A stretch of 64,000 nt of DNA from G965202915 sp965202915. Its GTDB lineage: Bacteria; Pseudomonadota; Gammaproteobacteria; Eutrophobiales; Eutrophobiaceae. The position numbers were made by a program, and so were the translations under genes. The stretch lies in NCBI GenBank assembly GCA_965202915.1, contig OZ241847.1, positions 2,425,981 to 2,489,980 on the forward strand, given 5' to 3'. The notes beneath the pieces were generated by a model. It was given only the letters and a program-made list of their open reading frames with translations, ran no database searches and was not told the DNA's origin. Shown here piece after piece: positions 34,858 through 44,500 of this stretch (the stretch's first letter is position 1; every line of letters starts with the position of its first letter).

Positions 34858-35262
34858 TTATTGTTCAGGCACCGGGCCGGGGCTATCGGCGGCTTCCGCC
34901 GCCGCACCGGATTGTCTGGCCTTGATATCCCCGGACACACCGGCCAGCTTGTCATCCTTGAAATGCAGCGTGATATGCCTTTGTTCCCTGACCGAAGACC
35001 CTTGTTGATAACTGTATATATACTCCCACTGATCACTGTGAAACGGATCGATGATAGACGGTGTGCCCATAATAAAACGCACCTGTTCTTTATCCATGCC
35101 CGGCTTTAATTCATCAAGCATACTCTGCTCAATGACGTTACCCTGATGAATATCGATCTGATACAAAAAAATCGGGGACCAACCACCATCAAAGCCTCTG
35201 GTACAAGCCTGTAGCTGTAGCAATAAGACCGCACCAAGCACTAACTGAGTGTAGCGATACAC
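34858..35262 (-). CDS. bamE: Outer membrane assembly lipoprotein BamE
   Basis: 134 residues. Lipoprotein signal with lipobox LQAC (Cys20), then QGNVIEQSMLDELKPGMDKE and VRFIMGTPSIIDPFHSDQW, the SmpA/OmlA signature. It is a small subunit of the beta-barrel assembly complex at the inner face of the outer membrane. The C-terminal tail (ARQSGAAAEAADSPGP) is low complexity. It is divergent from fur, as in Pseudomonas omlA-fur. Confidence 0.95.
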   Translation of the reverse strand: MYRYTQLVLGAVLLLQLQACTRGFDGGWSPIFLYQIDIHQGNVIEQSMLDELKPGMDKEQVRFIMGTPSIIDPFHSDQWEYIYSYQQGSSVREQRHITLHFKDDKLAGVSGDIKARQSGAAAEAADSPGPVPEQ

Positions 35263-35330
35263 GGGTTATTTTTTCCTCCGGCGCCGTTCATAAACAGGTG
35301 TAAGCATAATCGCGTGCGTTGATTTCCTCA

Positions 35331-35359
35331 ATGACAATTGCAATTTAATTCCCTATACT
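35331..35359 (+). promoter_or_regulatory. Likely sigma-70 promoter of fur
   Basis: ATGACA at 35331-35336 (five of six), 17-base spacer, TATACT at 35354-35359 (five of six). Transcription would start near 35366, about 34 bases before the fur ATG, and downstream of the TTG at 35364, which supports the shorter fur start. A Fur box was not obvious. Confidence 0.6.
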
Positions 35360-35399
35360 CCACTTGAAAACAGTAAATGATAAACAAGGCGGGCAAGGC

Positions 35400-35801
35400 A
35401 TGGAAACACAAAACCTAAAAAAAGCCGGGTTAAAGGTGACGTTGCCCAGAATTCGCATACTCGAGATTCTGGAGAACTCATCGGAACCGCATATGAGTGC
35501 GGATCAGGTGTACAAAAGACTGCTCGATTCCAATGAGGAAGTGGGGCTGGCAACCGTATATCGGGTACTGACCCAGTTTGAATCCGCCGGCCTGGTTATC
35601 CGCCATCATTTTGATTCAGAGCATTCCGTTTTTGAACTGGACCGAGGCATCCATCACGATCATATGGTGTGCCTCAACACCGGTAAGATCATCGAATTCC
35701 AAAATGAACGCATAGAAGAGCTGCAAAAAGAAATCGCCGAAAAACACGGTTATACCCTCGAAGACCACCATCTGGTGCTGTATGTAAAACCCAAACAGTG
35801 A
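35400..35801 (+). CDS. fur: Ferric uptake regulator Fur
   Basis: 133 residues from METQNLKKAGLKVTLPR. Winged-helix DNA-binding part (VYKRLLDSNEEVGLATVYRV), then metal-binding dimer domain with FDSEHSVFELDRG and HHDHMVCLNTGKIIEF. The second cysteine of the usual C-x-x-C is Thr (CLNT), as in Pseudomonas Fur, so a structural Cys4 zinc site is not expected. It represses iron uptake genes when loaded with Fe2+. It is convergent with recN and divergent from bamE. Confidence 0.96.
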   Translation: METQNLKKAGLKVTLPRIRILEILENSSEPHMSADQVYKRLLDSNEEVGLATVYRVLTQFESAGLVIRHHFDSEHSVFELDRGIHHDHMVCLNTGKIIEFQNERIEELQKEIAEKHGYTLEDHHLVLYVKPKQ

Positions 35802-35818
35802 TCCGGACCGGCCACCGC

Positions 35819-37501
35819 TCAGGTTTGCATCCTTTCCCTGCTGACGTTGAGCATCTCGCTCGCGTGGGCGCGGCTTTCACCGGTGATTTTAACGCCCCCC
35901 AACATTCGGGCTATTTCCTCCACGCGCTGCTCTGAATCGAGTTTATCCACCCCGGTATAAGTCCGATTGGCGCGAATGAATTTATTGACCCGGTAGTGAT
36001 GTTGACCGAATGAAGCCACCTGGGCAAGGTGAGTGACACAGAAGATCTGTTTATGCTCGGCCAGACTGCATAGTAACCGCCCTATGATTTCCGCGACGCC
36101 GCCGCCGATCCCGGCATCGACTTCATCAAACACCATGATCGGGGTGCCTTTGTCCCTGGCGGCGGTAATGTATATTGCCAGGCTGATACGCGACAGCTCG
36201 CCACCCGATGCGACCTTGTTGATGGACCTGGGAGTCTGGCCGGGGTTGGTGGTGACCAAAAATTCAATGTTATCGAGTCCATTGGGAGAGGGATCAGCAT
36301 CTTCGCTGAAATTTCCCTCGACCTTGAATACACCGTCGCGCATGCCCATATCATGCATATTGCCGGTCACTCGTTGGGCAAATTCAACCGCGGCGGCGTT
36401 CCGCGCCCTGGATAATTCCTTCGCAGTCCGCCGATATTGCGCCAGGGAATCGGTATTTTGCCGGAGCAGGTCTTCAACCAGCCCGGCATTATCCCGCAAC
36501 TGTTGCAATTGCCGGTCGAGTCTTTGGAAGTGGGCAAAAAGCTCCTTTGGATTGACCTTGTGCTTGCGCGCAGTTTCATGAAATTGCGCCAACACGTTGT
36601 CGCTGCGTTGCAATTGCTCAGGATTGATTTCAATATTATCGAAGTAATGTCGAAGTTCACCGCCCGCCTCATCAACCTGAATACGCGCCGTATCCAGCAA
36701 CGTCAAAATATCCCCCAAGGCGGGATCGAATTCACTGATTCCGCGCAGGGATTCATAAACCCGTGCAATTCTGCCGGCAATTGCATTTTCCGTTTGACTG
36801 ATCTCATTCAACGCAAATTGCACGCACTCGGCGATGCGGTTTGCATTGGCCAGGCGCTGATGTTCATCGACACTCTCCTGATAACAGGACTCAGTAAGAT
36901 TCATCGCCTCCAACTCATCGACCTGATAGCGAATCAACGCCAGTTGATCCTCGCGGCGTTCATTATTGTGGTTCAATTCAGCAAGCCGGCTCGCGCTGGC
37001 ATGCCAGCACCGGTAATGCGATTGCAATTCATCCAGCAAATGATCATAGCCGCCAAAATGGTCCAGCAGTTGTCTTTGCAGGTCGTGTTTCAATAATGAT
37101 TGATGCGCATGCTGGCCATGGATATCCACCAACCGTTCACCCAGTTCACGCAATGATTGAATCGGCACCGGGGTGCCGTTGATATAGGCGCGGGAACGAC
37201 CATCCAGCTTAATGACGCGGCGTAAAAAAACCTCCCGATCATGTTCGATATCCAGCTCGGCCAATTTGCTCGCCGCATCCGGATAATCGCATATATCAAT
37301 TATTGCGGTAATTTCGGCCTCATCAACACCGTCTCTGATCAGCGCGGTATCGGCACGATCACCCAGTATCAAGCCCAAGGCATCGATCAGAATCGATTTG
37401 CCGGTGCCGGTCTCACCGGTCAGTACGTTCATTCCCGGTTCAAATTCAAGATTAAGCGACTCGATGACGACCAGATCACGAATAACCAATTGTCTCAGCA
37501 A
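35819..37501 (-). CDS. recN: DNA repair ATPase RecN
   Basis: 560 residues from a TTG start (TTG CTG AGA CAA). SMC-like layout: Walker A TGETGTGKSILIDALG, coiled-coil arms with many Gln/Leu heptads, then LSRISLAIYITAARDKG signature region and Walker B MVFDEVDAGIGG. It joins DNA ends during double-strand break repair. It lies 2 bp after nadK's stop codon, so the two genes are very probably co-transcribed, as the nadK-recN order is in E. coli. Confidence 0.95.
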   Translation of the reverse strand: MLRQLVIRDLVVIESLNLEFEPGMNVLTGETGTGKSILIDALGLILGDRADTALIRDGVDEAEITAIIDICDYPDAASKLAELDIEHDREVFLRRVIKLDGRSRAYINGTPVPIQSLRELGERLVDIHGQHAHQSLLKHDLQRQLLDHFGGYDHLLDELQSHYRCWHASASRLAELNHNNERREDQLALIRYQVDELEAMNLTESCYQESVDEHQRLANANRIAECVQFALNEISQTENAIAGRIARVYESLRGISEFDPALGDILTLLDTARIQVDEAGGELRHYFDNIEINPEQLQRSDNVLAQFHETARKHKVNPKELFAHFQRLDRQLQQLRDNAGLVEDLLRQNTDSLAQYRRTAKELSRARNAAAVEFAQRVTGNMHDMGMRDGVFKVEGNFSEDADPSPNGLDNIEFLVTTNPGQTPRSINKVASGGELSRISLAIYITAARDKGTPIMVFDEVDAGIGGGVAEIIGRLLCSLAEHKQIFCVTHLAQVASFGQHHYRVNKFIRANRTYTGVDKLDSEQRVEEIARMLGGVKITGESRAHASEMLNVSRERMQT

Positions 37502-37503
37502 AA

Positions 37504-38367
37504 CTATTTACTCCAGTGCAGTTTTTCGCGCAGGATTTGAAACTGATCATGCCTGGCGGGGTGAATCAAGCGAATCTTTCTATCCTTTTTACGGACACAG
37601 ATTTTATCCCCCGGCAACAATTCCAGCTTGTTATCGCCGTCGCAGCTAAGATAAGCATGATTATTATTACGCTCCCCCACGACTATCTCTATGCGGCTGT
37701 CACTATCAAATACAATCGGCCGGTTGCTCAATGTATGAGGACAAATCGGCACCAAAACCAGGGCATTCAGAGAGGGATGCAAAATCGGTCCGCCGCCGGA
37801 CAGCGCATATGCGGTGGAACCGGTCGGAGTGGCCACGATTAAGCCATCGGAGCGGTGGGTATGGACAAAAACCCCGTCTATATACGTGTCCAATTCTATC
37901 AATCTGGCTATATTCCATTTCTGGACGATAACGTCATTAAATGCATGCGCGTCAAAAATAACAGTGTCATTACGGCAGGTCTGGCTTTGCAGCAGGAAAC
38001 GCTCATCTTCAACGTAATTCCCGGCCAGTATTTCATCCAATTCCTGCGCAATCGCATCGGCGGGAATATCCGCAAGAAAGCCGATTCTGCCAAGATTGAT
38101 CCCCAACAGGGGCACGTCATTGCCGCATAACAGATGAGAGGCCATCAGCATGGTGCCATCACCGCCTATCGCGATGGCAAGCTCACAAACGTCGCCTATC
38201 TCATCATCAGGCGGGGTTTCAAACTCATTATCCCCGATCAATTCGGCACAACATGCATTCAGAATAACAGTCTTGTCTTTTTTGACCAGATAGTCGATCA
38301 GCGTCGATAGCGTATCTTTGGCCTCGTTTATGCCCTTATTAGAAATTAATCCGATTCTCTTAAACAT
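37504..38367 (-). CDS. nadK: NAD kinase
   Basis: Started at the ATG at 38365-38367 (MFKRIGLISNKG), 287 residues, the usual length; an upstream start at 38445 adds 26 unrelated residues. The active-site GGDG is in AIAIGGDGTMLMASH, followed by GINLGRIGFLAD and the NE-like substrate region (here HAFNDVIVQ); TPTGSTAYALSGGGPILHP is the family's second signature. It phosphorylates NAD to NADP. It is directly upstream of recN. Confidence 0.95.
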   Translation of the reverse strand: MFKRIGLISNKGINEAKDTLSTLIDYLVKKDKTVILNACCAELIGDNEFETPPDDEIGDVCELAIAIGGDGTMLMASHLLCGNDVPLLGINLGRIGFLADIPADAIAQELDEILAGNYVEDERFLLQSQTCRNDTVIFDAHAFNDVIVQKWNIARLIELDTYIDGVFVHTHRSDGLIVATPTGSTAYALSGGGPILHPSLNALVLVPICPHTLSNRPIVFDSDSRIEIVVGERNNNHAYLSCDGDNKLELLPGDKICVRKKDRKIRLIHPARHDQFQILREKLHWSK

Positions 38368-38904
38368 GTTGTTTTTTTCTTGTAGCTGAATTGACCCATG
38401 CCAGGATCGATCCAGGCAGCTTGAATGCACATCATCCGGCAACATATCGGATTTGCTCTGGCGCGATCTCCATCCATTGGGACGGGATAATCGCTAAATT
38501 ATATATAGAATAGTGCCGGTCTGAAATAGTAATATTCCGCCATTCCCACCGCGACGGCAATGCCTGGCCGGCGCACTTGCCGATGGAACAGGCCTTTTAT
38601 TCACTGCATAAAGCCGGAAACACACCGGATTCTTGGGCTCAAGCAAAAGGCGTTTTGGGTGCGGACCTGCACCCAAAGGCACGAGCGCGGCTTTAATGAG
38701 CGCCTGCTGACCTTTCTCCAGCCTGACAATGGCGAATGCCCGCACTGGGGATGGGGTAGCCTGGCAGCCCGCACCCAGAGGGCGCCAGGCCGGGCACTCG
38801 CCAAATAAAACCCTGTTGTCGGTGGCGGCCGGATACACAGTGTGGCATTCCCCATCGAGTTCGGATAAAATCAGCGAAACCAATCGATACGGGATCAGAA
38901 CATA
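38368..38904. other. Gene-free region between nadK and the DoxX-like gene
   Basis: About 540 bp. A 139-codon open frame on the minus strand (38494-38913) has no recognisable domain, runs into the DoxX-like start and has repeat-like arginine/proline-rich content, so I do not call it. The stretch holds a strong hairpin (38654-38677) and several GC-rich inverted repeats. Confidence 0.5.
38654..38677. repeat. Strong inverted repeat in the nadK-DoxX gap
   Basis: TTTGGGTGC at 38654-38662 pairs perfectly with GCACCCAAA at 38669-38677 around a 6-base loop GGACCT. No T run follows. It shares the GGGTGC/GCACCC theme with the hairpin repeats near the adhesin genes. Confidence 0.7.
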
Positions 38905-39396
38905 ATGAACCAAATCAAATTAGAATCCATCTGGGCCTTACTGAGAATATCCATCGGCTGGGTTTTCTTCTGGGCTTTTATCGACAAACTGTTTGGCTTA
39001 GGCTTTGCAACCACAATCGAAAAGGCCTGGCTATCCGGTGCTTCCCCAACCTCCGGTTTTCTGCAATTTGGCACCAGGGGGCCCTGGGGCGGATTTTACC
39101 AGGGTTTGGCCGGGAATGCGCTGGTGGATTGGCTGTTTATGGTGGGCCTGTTACTGGTGGGGGTGGCACTGATACTGGGGATAGGCGTCAAGATAGCCGG
39201 TTACAGTGGCGCCCTGATAATGCTGCTGATATACAGTGCGGCCTTTCCCCCCAAAAATAACCTGTTCATGGATCATCACATCGTTTACATTATTATATTA
39301 ATCGGCTGTGCCATGACCAAATCCGGCCACGTTTTTGGCTTGGGCAGGCGCTGGGCTGAAACCCGGCTGGTTAAAACATTCCCTTTCCTGGAATAA
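38905..39396 (+). CDS. DoxX/DoxD-like membrane protein
   Basis: 163 residues, four membrane segments. LLRISIGWVFFWAFIDKLFG at the N-terminus and NNLFMDHHIVYIIILIGCA near the end fit the DoxX family (DoxD is the quinone-reducing subunit of thiosulfate:quinone oxidoreductase). The partner DoxA is not adjacent. The next gene, 200 bp on, is a DCC thiol-disulfide protein fused to a lipase-maturation domain; both may be membrane redox proteins. Exact role unknown. Confidence 0.75.
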   Translation: MNQIKLESIWALLRISIGWVFFWAFIDKLFGLGFATTIEKAWLSGASPTSGFLQFGTRGPWGGFYQGLAGNALVDWLFMVGLLLVGVALILGIGVKIAGYSGALIMLLIYSAAFPPKNNLFMDHHIVYIIILIGCAMTKSGHVFGLGRRWAETRLVKTFPFLE

Positions 39397-39469
39397 CCGC
39401 GATGCCGCCGCCTGGTCGCTGATTGGGCGGCGAATCCAGGACCAAACATCGGCGCTCCGACCACTGCGC

Positions 39470-39520
39470 TTGTCCCAGTACGGGACTTGTCCCAGAATGG
39501 GATACATCCCAAAACCGGGT
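39470..39520. repeat. Three tandem 17-bp hairpin units
   Basis: Degenerate units TTGTCCCAGTACGGGAC (39470-39486), TTGTCCCAGAATGGGAT (39487-39503) and ACATCCCAAAACCGGGT (39504-39520). Across unit borders they form GGG-ACTTGT-CCC and GGG-ATACAT-CCC, the GGG-N6-CCC theme of the other repeat sites. Located in the gap before the DCC/LMF gene. Confidence 0.75.
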
Positions 39521-39597
39521 GGCATGACCATCAGAGCTTTTATATGTGTGTCGGCGACGGCAAAAACCGTTGCCGAAGAAGATAGAGGCAAATAACC

Positions 39598-41379
39598 ATG
39601 ACCAGACCGACAACACTATTATATGATGGCGAATGCGGGATCTGCCGGGAGTGGGTCGACTATTGGCGGCACCTGACCGGAAATCGAGTCGAGTATTACC
39701 CCTATCAACAAGTTGCCGACAATTACCCCGATATTGCGCAACAGGATTTGGCCGACGCAATCCATTTGATCGAAGCAAACGGCACCATTTCAAAAGGCGC
39801 CAAAGCCGCCTACAGTCTCGTCCGGGATAATCATCCTCACTCCATTTTGTTGTTCCTGTATCGTTACTTACCCGGGTTCGCCCGCTTGAGTGAACTTGGC
39901 TATCGTTTTTTTTCCACGCACCGCCGCTTGTTGGCCTTTTTCACCCACCTTTTCTGGGGCAAAAACTTTGCTCCTCTCCGTTACCAATTCACCGCCTGGC
40001 TTTTCCTGCGCCTGCTGGGGCTGGTTTATCTGATTGCTTTCATTTCCTTTGCGGTGCAATCCAAGGCATTGATCGGTGCCGACGGGGTATTACCTTTGCA
40101 ATACTATTTGAGCACGATTAAAGATCAGTTTGGTAACGCCGCCTATTTGCAATTGCCAACCCTGTTGTGGTTTTCTCATGCCGATGCCTTTGTTTCCTGG
40201 GTGTGTATCGCCGGCGCGGTATTATCATTAATTCTGGTGGCTGGTATTTTCACCCGAACCAGTTTGGTACTGTTATACCTGCTGTATCTTTCAATAGTCA
40301 ACGCCGGCCAGACCTTCACCTCCTTTCAGTGGGATATCCTGCTGTTAGAATGCGGTTTTCTCGCCATTTTTCTGCCCTGGGGATCGACGATCATTATCTG
40401 GCTGTACCGCTGGCTGGTGTTCCGTTTCATGTTTTTAAGCGGCTTCGTCAAGATCATCAGTCACGATCCCAGCTGGGCCAATTTAACCGCGCTGAACTAT
40501 CATTTCCAAACCCAGCCATTGCCAACCCCGTTGGCCTGGTATGCACATCATTTGCCGCAGGCGGTGCTGACCGCGGCCACCGGGATGACCTTGATCGTCG
40601 AATTAATCATGCCCTTTTTTATCTTTGCGCCGCGCCGCTTCCGGCAAATCGCAGCCGGTTGTTTCCTGATATTCCAGACCATGATCGTCCTCACCGGCAA
40701 CTACAATTTTTTCAATCTGCTGACCATGTTGATCTGCCTGTTTCTGTTTGACGACGCCGCGATTAAACGGTTATTGCCTGAGTCCATACTGCCGCGCTTG
40801 TCGATGATCCGGCATCGCTCAGCCGGCGCGTCCGCCCGCGGTTGCGCACTGATAATGGCATTGCTCAGTATTTACCTGAGCGGCGTTCAAATGATCGGAG
40901 TGGATTCGGCAACCCACCGTTTTCTGAGACCATTCAATATTGTCAACAATTATGGCCCGTTTGCGGTAATGACCACGGAGCGCAATGAGATCGTGATTGA
41001 AGGCAGCGCCGACAACAGTACCTGGCATGAATACCGGCTTAAATATAAACCCGGTGATCTGCAACAATGCCCGGGCTGGGTGGCACCGCATCAGCCCCGC
41101 ATTGACTGGCAGATGTGGTTTGCAGCGCTGGCAAACCCGGATACCCAGCGATGGTTGTGGAATATGATGATAAGACTGCTGCAAAACAGTGCGCCGGTAA
41201 CCGCACTATTTGCCTACAACCCTTTCCCGGAGCAACCGCCCCTCAGTGTTCGCGCCGTGGTTTATCGCCATACCTTCACCAGTGCAAACGAACGCAAACA
41301 AACAGGCCGGTGCTGGAAAAGAGTACTGCTGGCACATTACTACGCCCCAATCAGCCTCTCGGAGCAACCCATTGAGTAA
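39598..41379 (+). CDS. DCC thiol-disulfide domain fused to lipase-maturation-factor-like membrane domain
   Basis: 593 residues. The first about 110 residues are a DUF393/DCC domain (LLYDGECGICREWVDYW, with the D-x-x-C-x-x-C motif). The rest is a multi-pass domain like lipase maturation factor/HTTM proteins, with LNYHFQTQPLPTPLAWYAHH and FNLLTMLICLFLFDD as its landmarks. In vertebrates LMF1 helps fold secreted lipases; the bacterial role is unknown. The fusion suggests thiol chemistry at the membrane. It is in the same direction as the DoxX-like gene and is followed by the giant secreted protein, whose folding might be a substrate only by speculation. Confidence 0.8.
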   Translation: MTRPTTLLYDGECGICREWVDYWRHLTGNRVEYYPYQQVADNYPDIAQQDLADAIHLIEANGTISKGAKAAYSLVRDNHPHSILLFLYRYLPGFARLSELGYRFFSTHRRLLAFFTHLFWGKNFAPLRYQFTAWLFLRLLGLVYLIAFISFAVQSKALIGADGVLPLQYYLSTIKDQFGNAAYLQLPTLLWFSHADAFVSWVCIAGAVLSLILVAGIFTRTSLVLLYLLYLSIVNAGQTFTSFQWDILLLECGFLAIFLPWGSTIIIWLYRWLVFRFMFLSGFVKIISHDPSWANLTALNYHFQTQPLPTPLAWYAHHLPQAVLTAATGMTLIVELIMPFFIFAPRRFRQIAAGCFLIFQTMIVLTGNYNFFNLLTMLICLFLFDDAAIKRLLPESILPRLSMIRHRSAGASARGCALIMALLSIYLSGVQMIGVDSATHRFLRPFNIVNNYGPFAVMTTERNEIVIEGSADNSTWHEYRLKYKPGDLQQCPGWVAPHQPRIDWQMWFAALANPDTQRWLWNMMIRLLQNSAPVTALFAYNPFPEQPPLSVRAVVYRHTFTSANERKQTGRCWKRVLLAHYYAPISLSEQPIE

Positions 41380-41527
41380 TCATACCAGGCATCCGGGTTG
41401 CTCGCCGGTGCCGACTTTAATCCGGAAATGATATACTTGCCTGATCCCGGCACCCGATGATGACACAAGTTGATAGTCGCAAAATTATATGTTATAAACT
41501 CCGTACATATATGCTAAAGCAACACCA

Positions 41528-44500
41528 ATGATCAAGTGCTTGATACATAAACACCCAAGGAGACGCGTCATCCTGATGGGGTCTGCGTTGCTCCTGCTCG
41601 CGCTGAGCTTCGTCCTCGCCTCGAACGCCGCGGCGCAAGGCATGCCCACCCTGAGCATAACGGGCGACACCGTCGGTACGGTGTTTGAGGATGGCTCCGA
41701 TGCTATGCTGAACGCGAGCGGCAGGCTGATCATCACCGACGGAATCCTCATGGACTACACCTTCGTCGTGCAATCCGGCATGCCCGGAATTTATGGCACT
41801 TTCAGCATTGACGCTGAGGGCAACTGGATGTATATGCTGGATAATAACAACCCCGAAACCGACGCCCTGGCCATAGGTGCCGAAGAAACCGACACCTTCA
41901 CCGCGGTGTCGAGCGACGACGGCACCGTTTTCCAAGAAGTCGCCATCACCATCACCGGCGCCAACGACGCGCCGACGATAAGCATGAATGCACTGTCGGA
42001 GGTGACCCAGGGCGCGGAGATCATCCTCATCAGCGTGGGCAACGACGTCGATACCGGCGATAATATGCTAAGCTATGCGTGGAGCGCGGAAGACGACCTC
42101 GGCCTTTTCACCAACGGCACTGGCAGAGTCGACAATGGCGTTAGTTTCAGTACCACCTGGAGGGCACCGGACGAAATCCGCGGCGTCAGGCTAAACCTGA
42201 CGGTTACCGATGACAACGGCGCCGTCAACAGTAGCTTTAGCGCCCCCCCGTTCTTCGTTGAGGTAACCCCGGCATCGCTTGAAATCAATGGCGCCATCAC
42301 GGGCTCAGTCACCGAAGACGACCCCGCCTCCACCATGGCGAGCGGGACGCTGACCATAGACACCACCGCCAATAACCGTGACTTTGTCCCACAAACCGAT
42401 ACCGGCATGTACGGCACCTTCGAAATTGATGTCGGTGGCGCCTGGACCTACATACTGGATAACAATGCCCCAGCTACCAACACCCTGGCCGCAGGCGCCG
42501 AAGTAACCGACACCTTCACCGTGGCGTCCAGCCTCCGACCCACCTCCGATACCCAAGAAGTCACCATCACCGTCACCGGCGCCAACGATGCGCCGGAATT
42601 TGACCCGACTTCCTACGACTTTGATCTGGCGGAAAACCGGGACGGCAGCACGGCACCGATTGAGGTGGGCACGGTCACCGCCACCGACCCGGAGGGTGAC
42701 ACCATCGCTTACAGCATCACCGACGGCAACACGGCCCTATTCAGCATTGACGAGGACAGCGGCGTGATCGCGTACATGGGCACCGGCGAGAATTTTGAGG
42801 CGGTGCCACCACCGTATATCCTTGAGATCACCGCCACGGCGGGCGGTCAGATGAACACTGTACAGGTCACGGTGACGGTGACCGACGAGAACGACCCGCC
42901 GGAATTTGCCCAGGATTCCTACACCTTTGACCTGGCGGAAAACCAGGACGGCAGCACGGCACCGATTAACGTGGGCACGGTCACCGCCACCGACCCGGAG
43001 AGTGACCCCATCGCCTACAGCATCACCGTTGGCGACACGACCCTATTCAGCATTGGCGAGACCAGCGGCGTGATCGCGTACACGGGCACCGGCGAGGATT
43101 TTGAGGCGGAGCCGTTGATGTACGCCCTGACCCTCACCGCCACGGCGGGCAGTCAGACGAACACTGCACCGGTCACGGTGACGGTGACCGACGAGAACGA
43201 CCCGCCGGAATTTGCCCAGGCTTCCTACACCTTTGACCTGGCGGAAAACCAGGACGGCAGCACGATGCCGATGAATGTGGGCACGGTCACCGCCACCGAC
43301 CTGGAGAGTGACCCCATCGCCTACAGCATCACCGACGGCGACATAACCCTATTCAGCATTGACGAGACCAGCGGTGCGATCACCTACATGGGCCCCGGCG
43401 AGGATTTTGAGGCGGAGCCGTTGATGTACACCCTTGAGATCACCGCCACGGCGGTCGGTCGGACGAACACTGCACAGGTTACGGTGACGGTGACCAACGT
43501 AAACGAGCCGCCAGAATTTGACCCGGCTTCCTACGCCTTTAATCTGGAGGAAAACCAGGACGGCAGCACGATGCCGATTGAGGTGGGCAGGGTCACCGCT
43601 CCCGATCCGGAGGGTGACGCCATCGCCTACAGCATCACCATTGGCGACACGAACCCATTCAGCATTGGCGAGACCAGCGGCGAGATCACGTACACGGGCG
43701 CCGGCGAGGACTTTGAGGCGGGGCCGCGAATTTACACCCTTGAGATCACCGCCACGGCCAACTCTCAGACCGGCACGGCACCAGTCATGGTGACGATCAC
43801 CGATGCCAACGACGCGCCGGTGGCAAGCATCACTGGGCCGGCGGCCAATACGGAAGTGAGCCAGGGCGAGTCGATCTCTCTGACCGGCACGGGCGACGAC
43901 GATGACACCGGCGACACACTGAGCTATGCGTGGAGCGCGAGCCCCAACGTCGGTAGTTTTACCAACGGTGACAGGCTCAATGCCACCTGGGCCGCGCCGG
44001 ATGCCCTCGGCCCCGTCATGCTGACCCTGACGGTTACCGATAACAGCGGCGCCGTCAATGACAGCAGTGCCGCCTCGGTCACCGTTATGATAATCAGGGC
44101 GCTGCTCGAAATCAGTGGCGACACCGTGGGCATGGTCACCGAAAACGCCCCATCCAACATTACGAATGGGGTACTGACCATCGCCACCACCGCCAACGAC
44201 CGCAACTTCGTGCAAACCAGTACAGTCGGCACTTATGGCAGCTTTATCATTAACGCTAATGGCACCTGGACCTACACGCTGGACAATAACGACCTCAATA
44301 CCAACGCCCTGGACGCCGGCGATGTAGAAACCGACACCTTCACTGTGATGTCCAACCTCCAACCCGCCGTTACTGAAGTCGTCACCATCACCATCACCGG
44401 CGCCAACGATGCGCCGGTGGCAACGGATGATGCGTTCACGGTGCTTGAGGGCGGCACCGCGACGACGCTGACGGGCGGAGCGAACAGCTTGCTGGCCAAC

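Noticed and set aside
35400..35801. Loss of the second Cys in the C-x-x-C of Fur as something new
   Set aside because: Pseudomonas Fur has the same change (Cys-x-x-Thr), so this is a known variant.
38494..38913. 139-codon minus-strand frame between nadK and the DoxX-like gene
   Set aside because: No domain, no ribosome-binding site, overlaps the DoxX-like start, and contains inverted repeats. I describe it as gene-free.
43349..44362. 337-codon antisense frame in the giant gene
   Set aside because: Arg/Gly/Val-rich shadow of cadherin repeats, repeated at 44933-45568 for the same reason.
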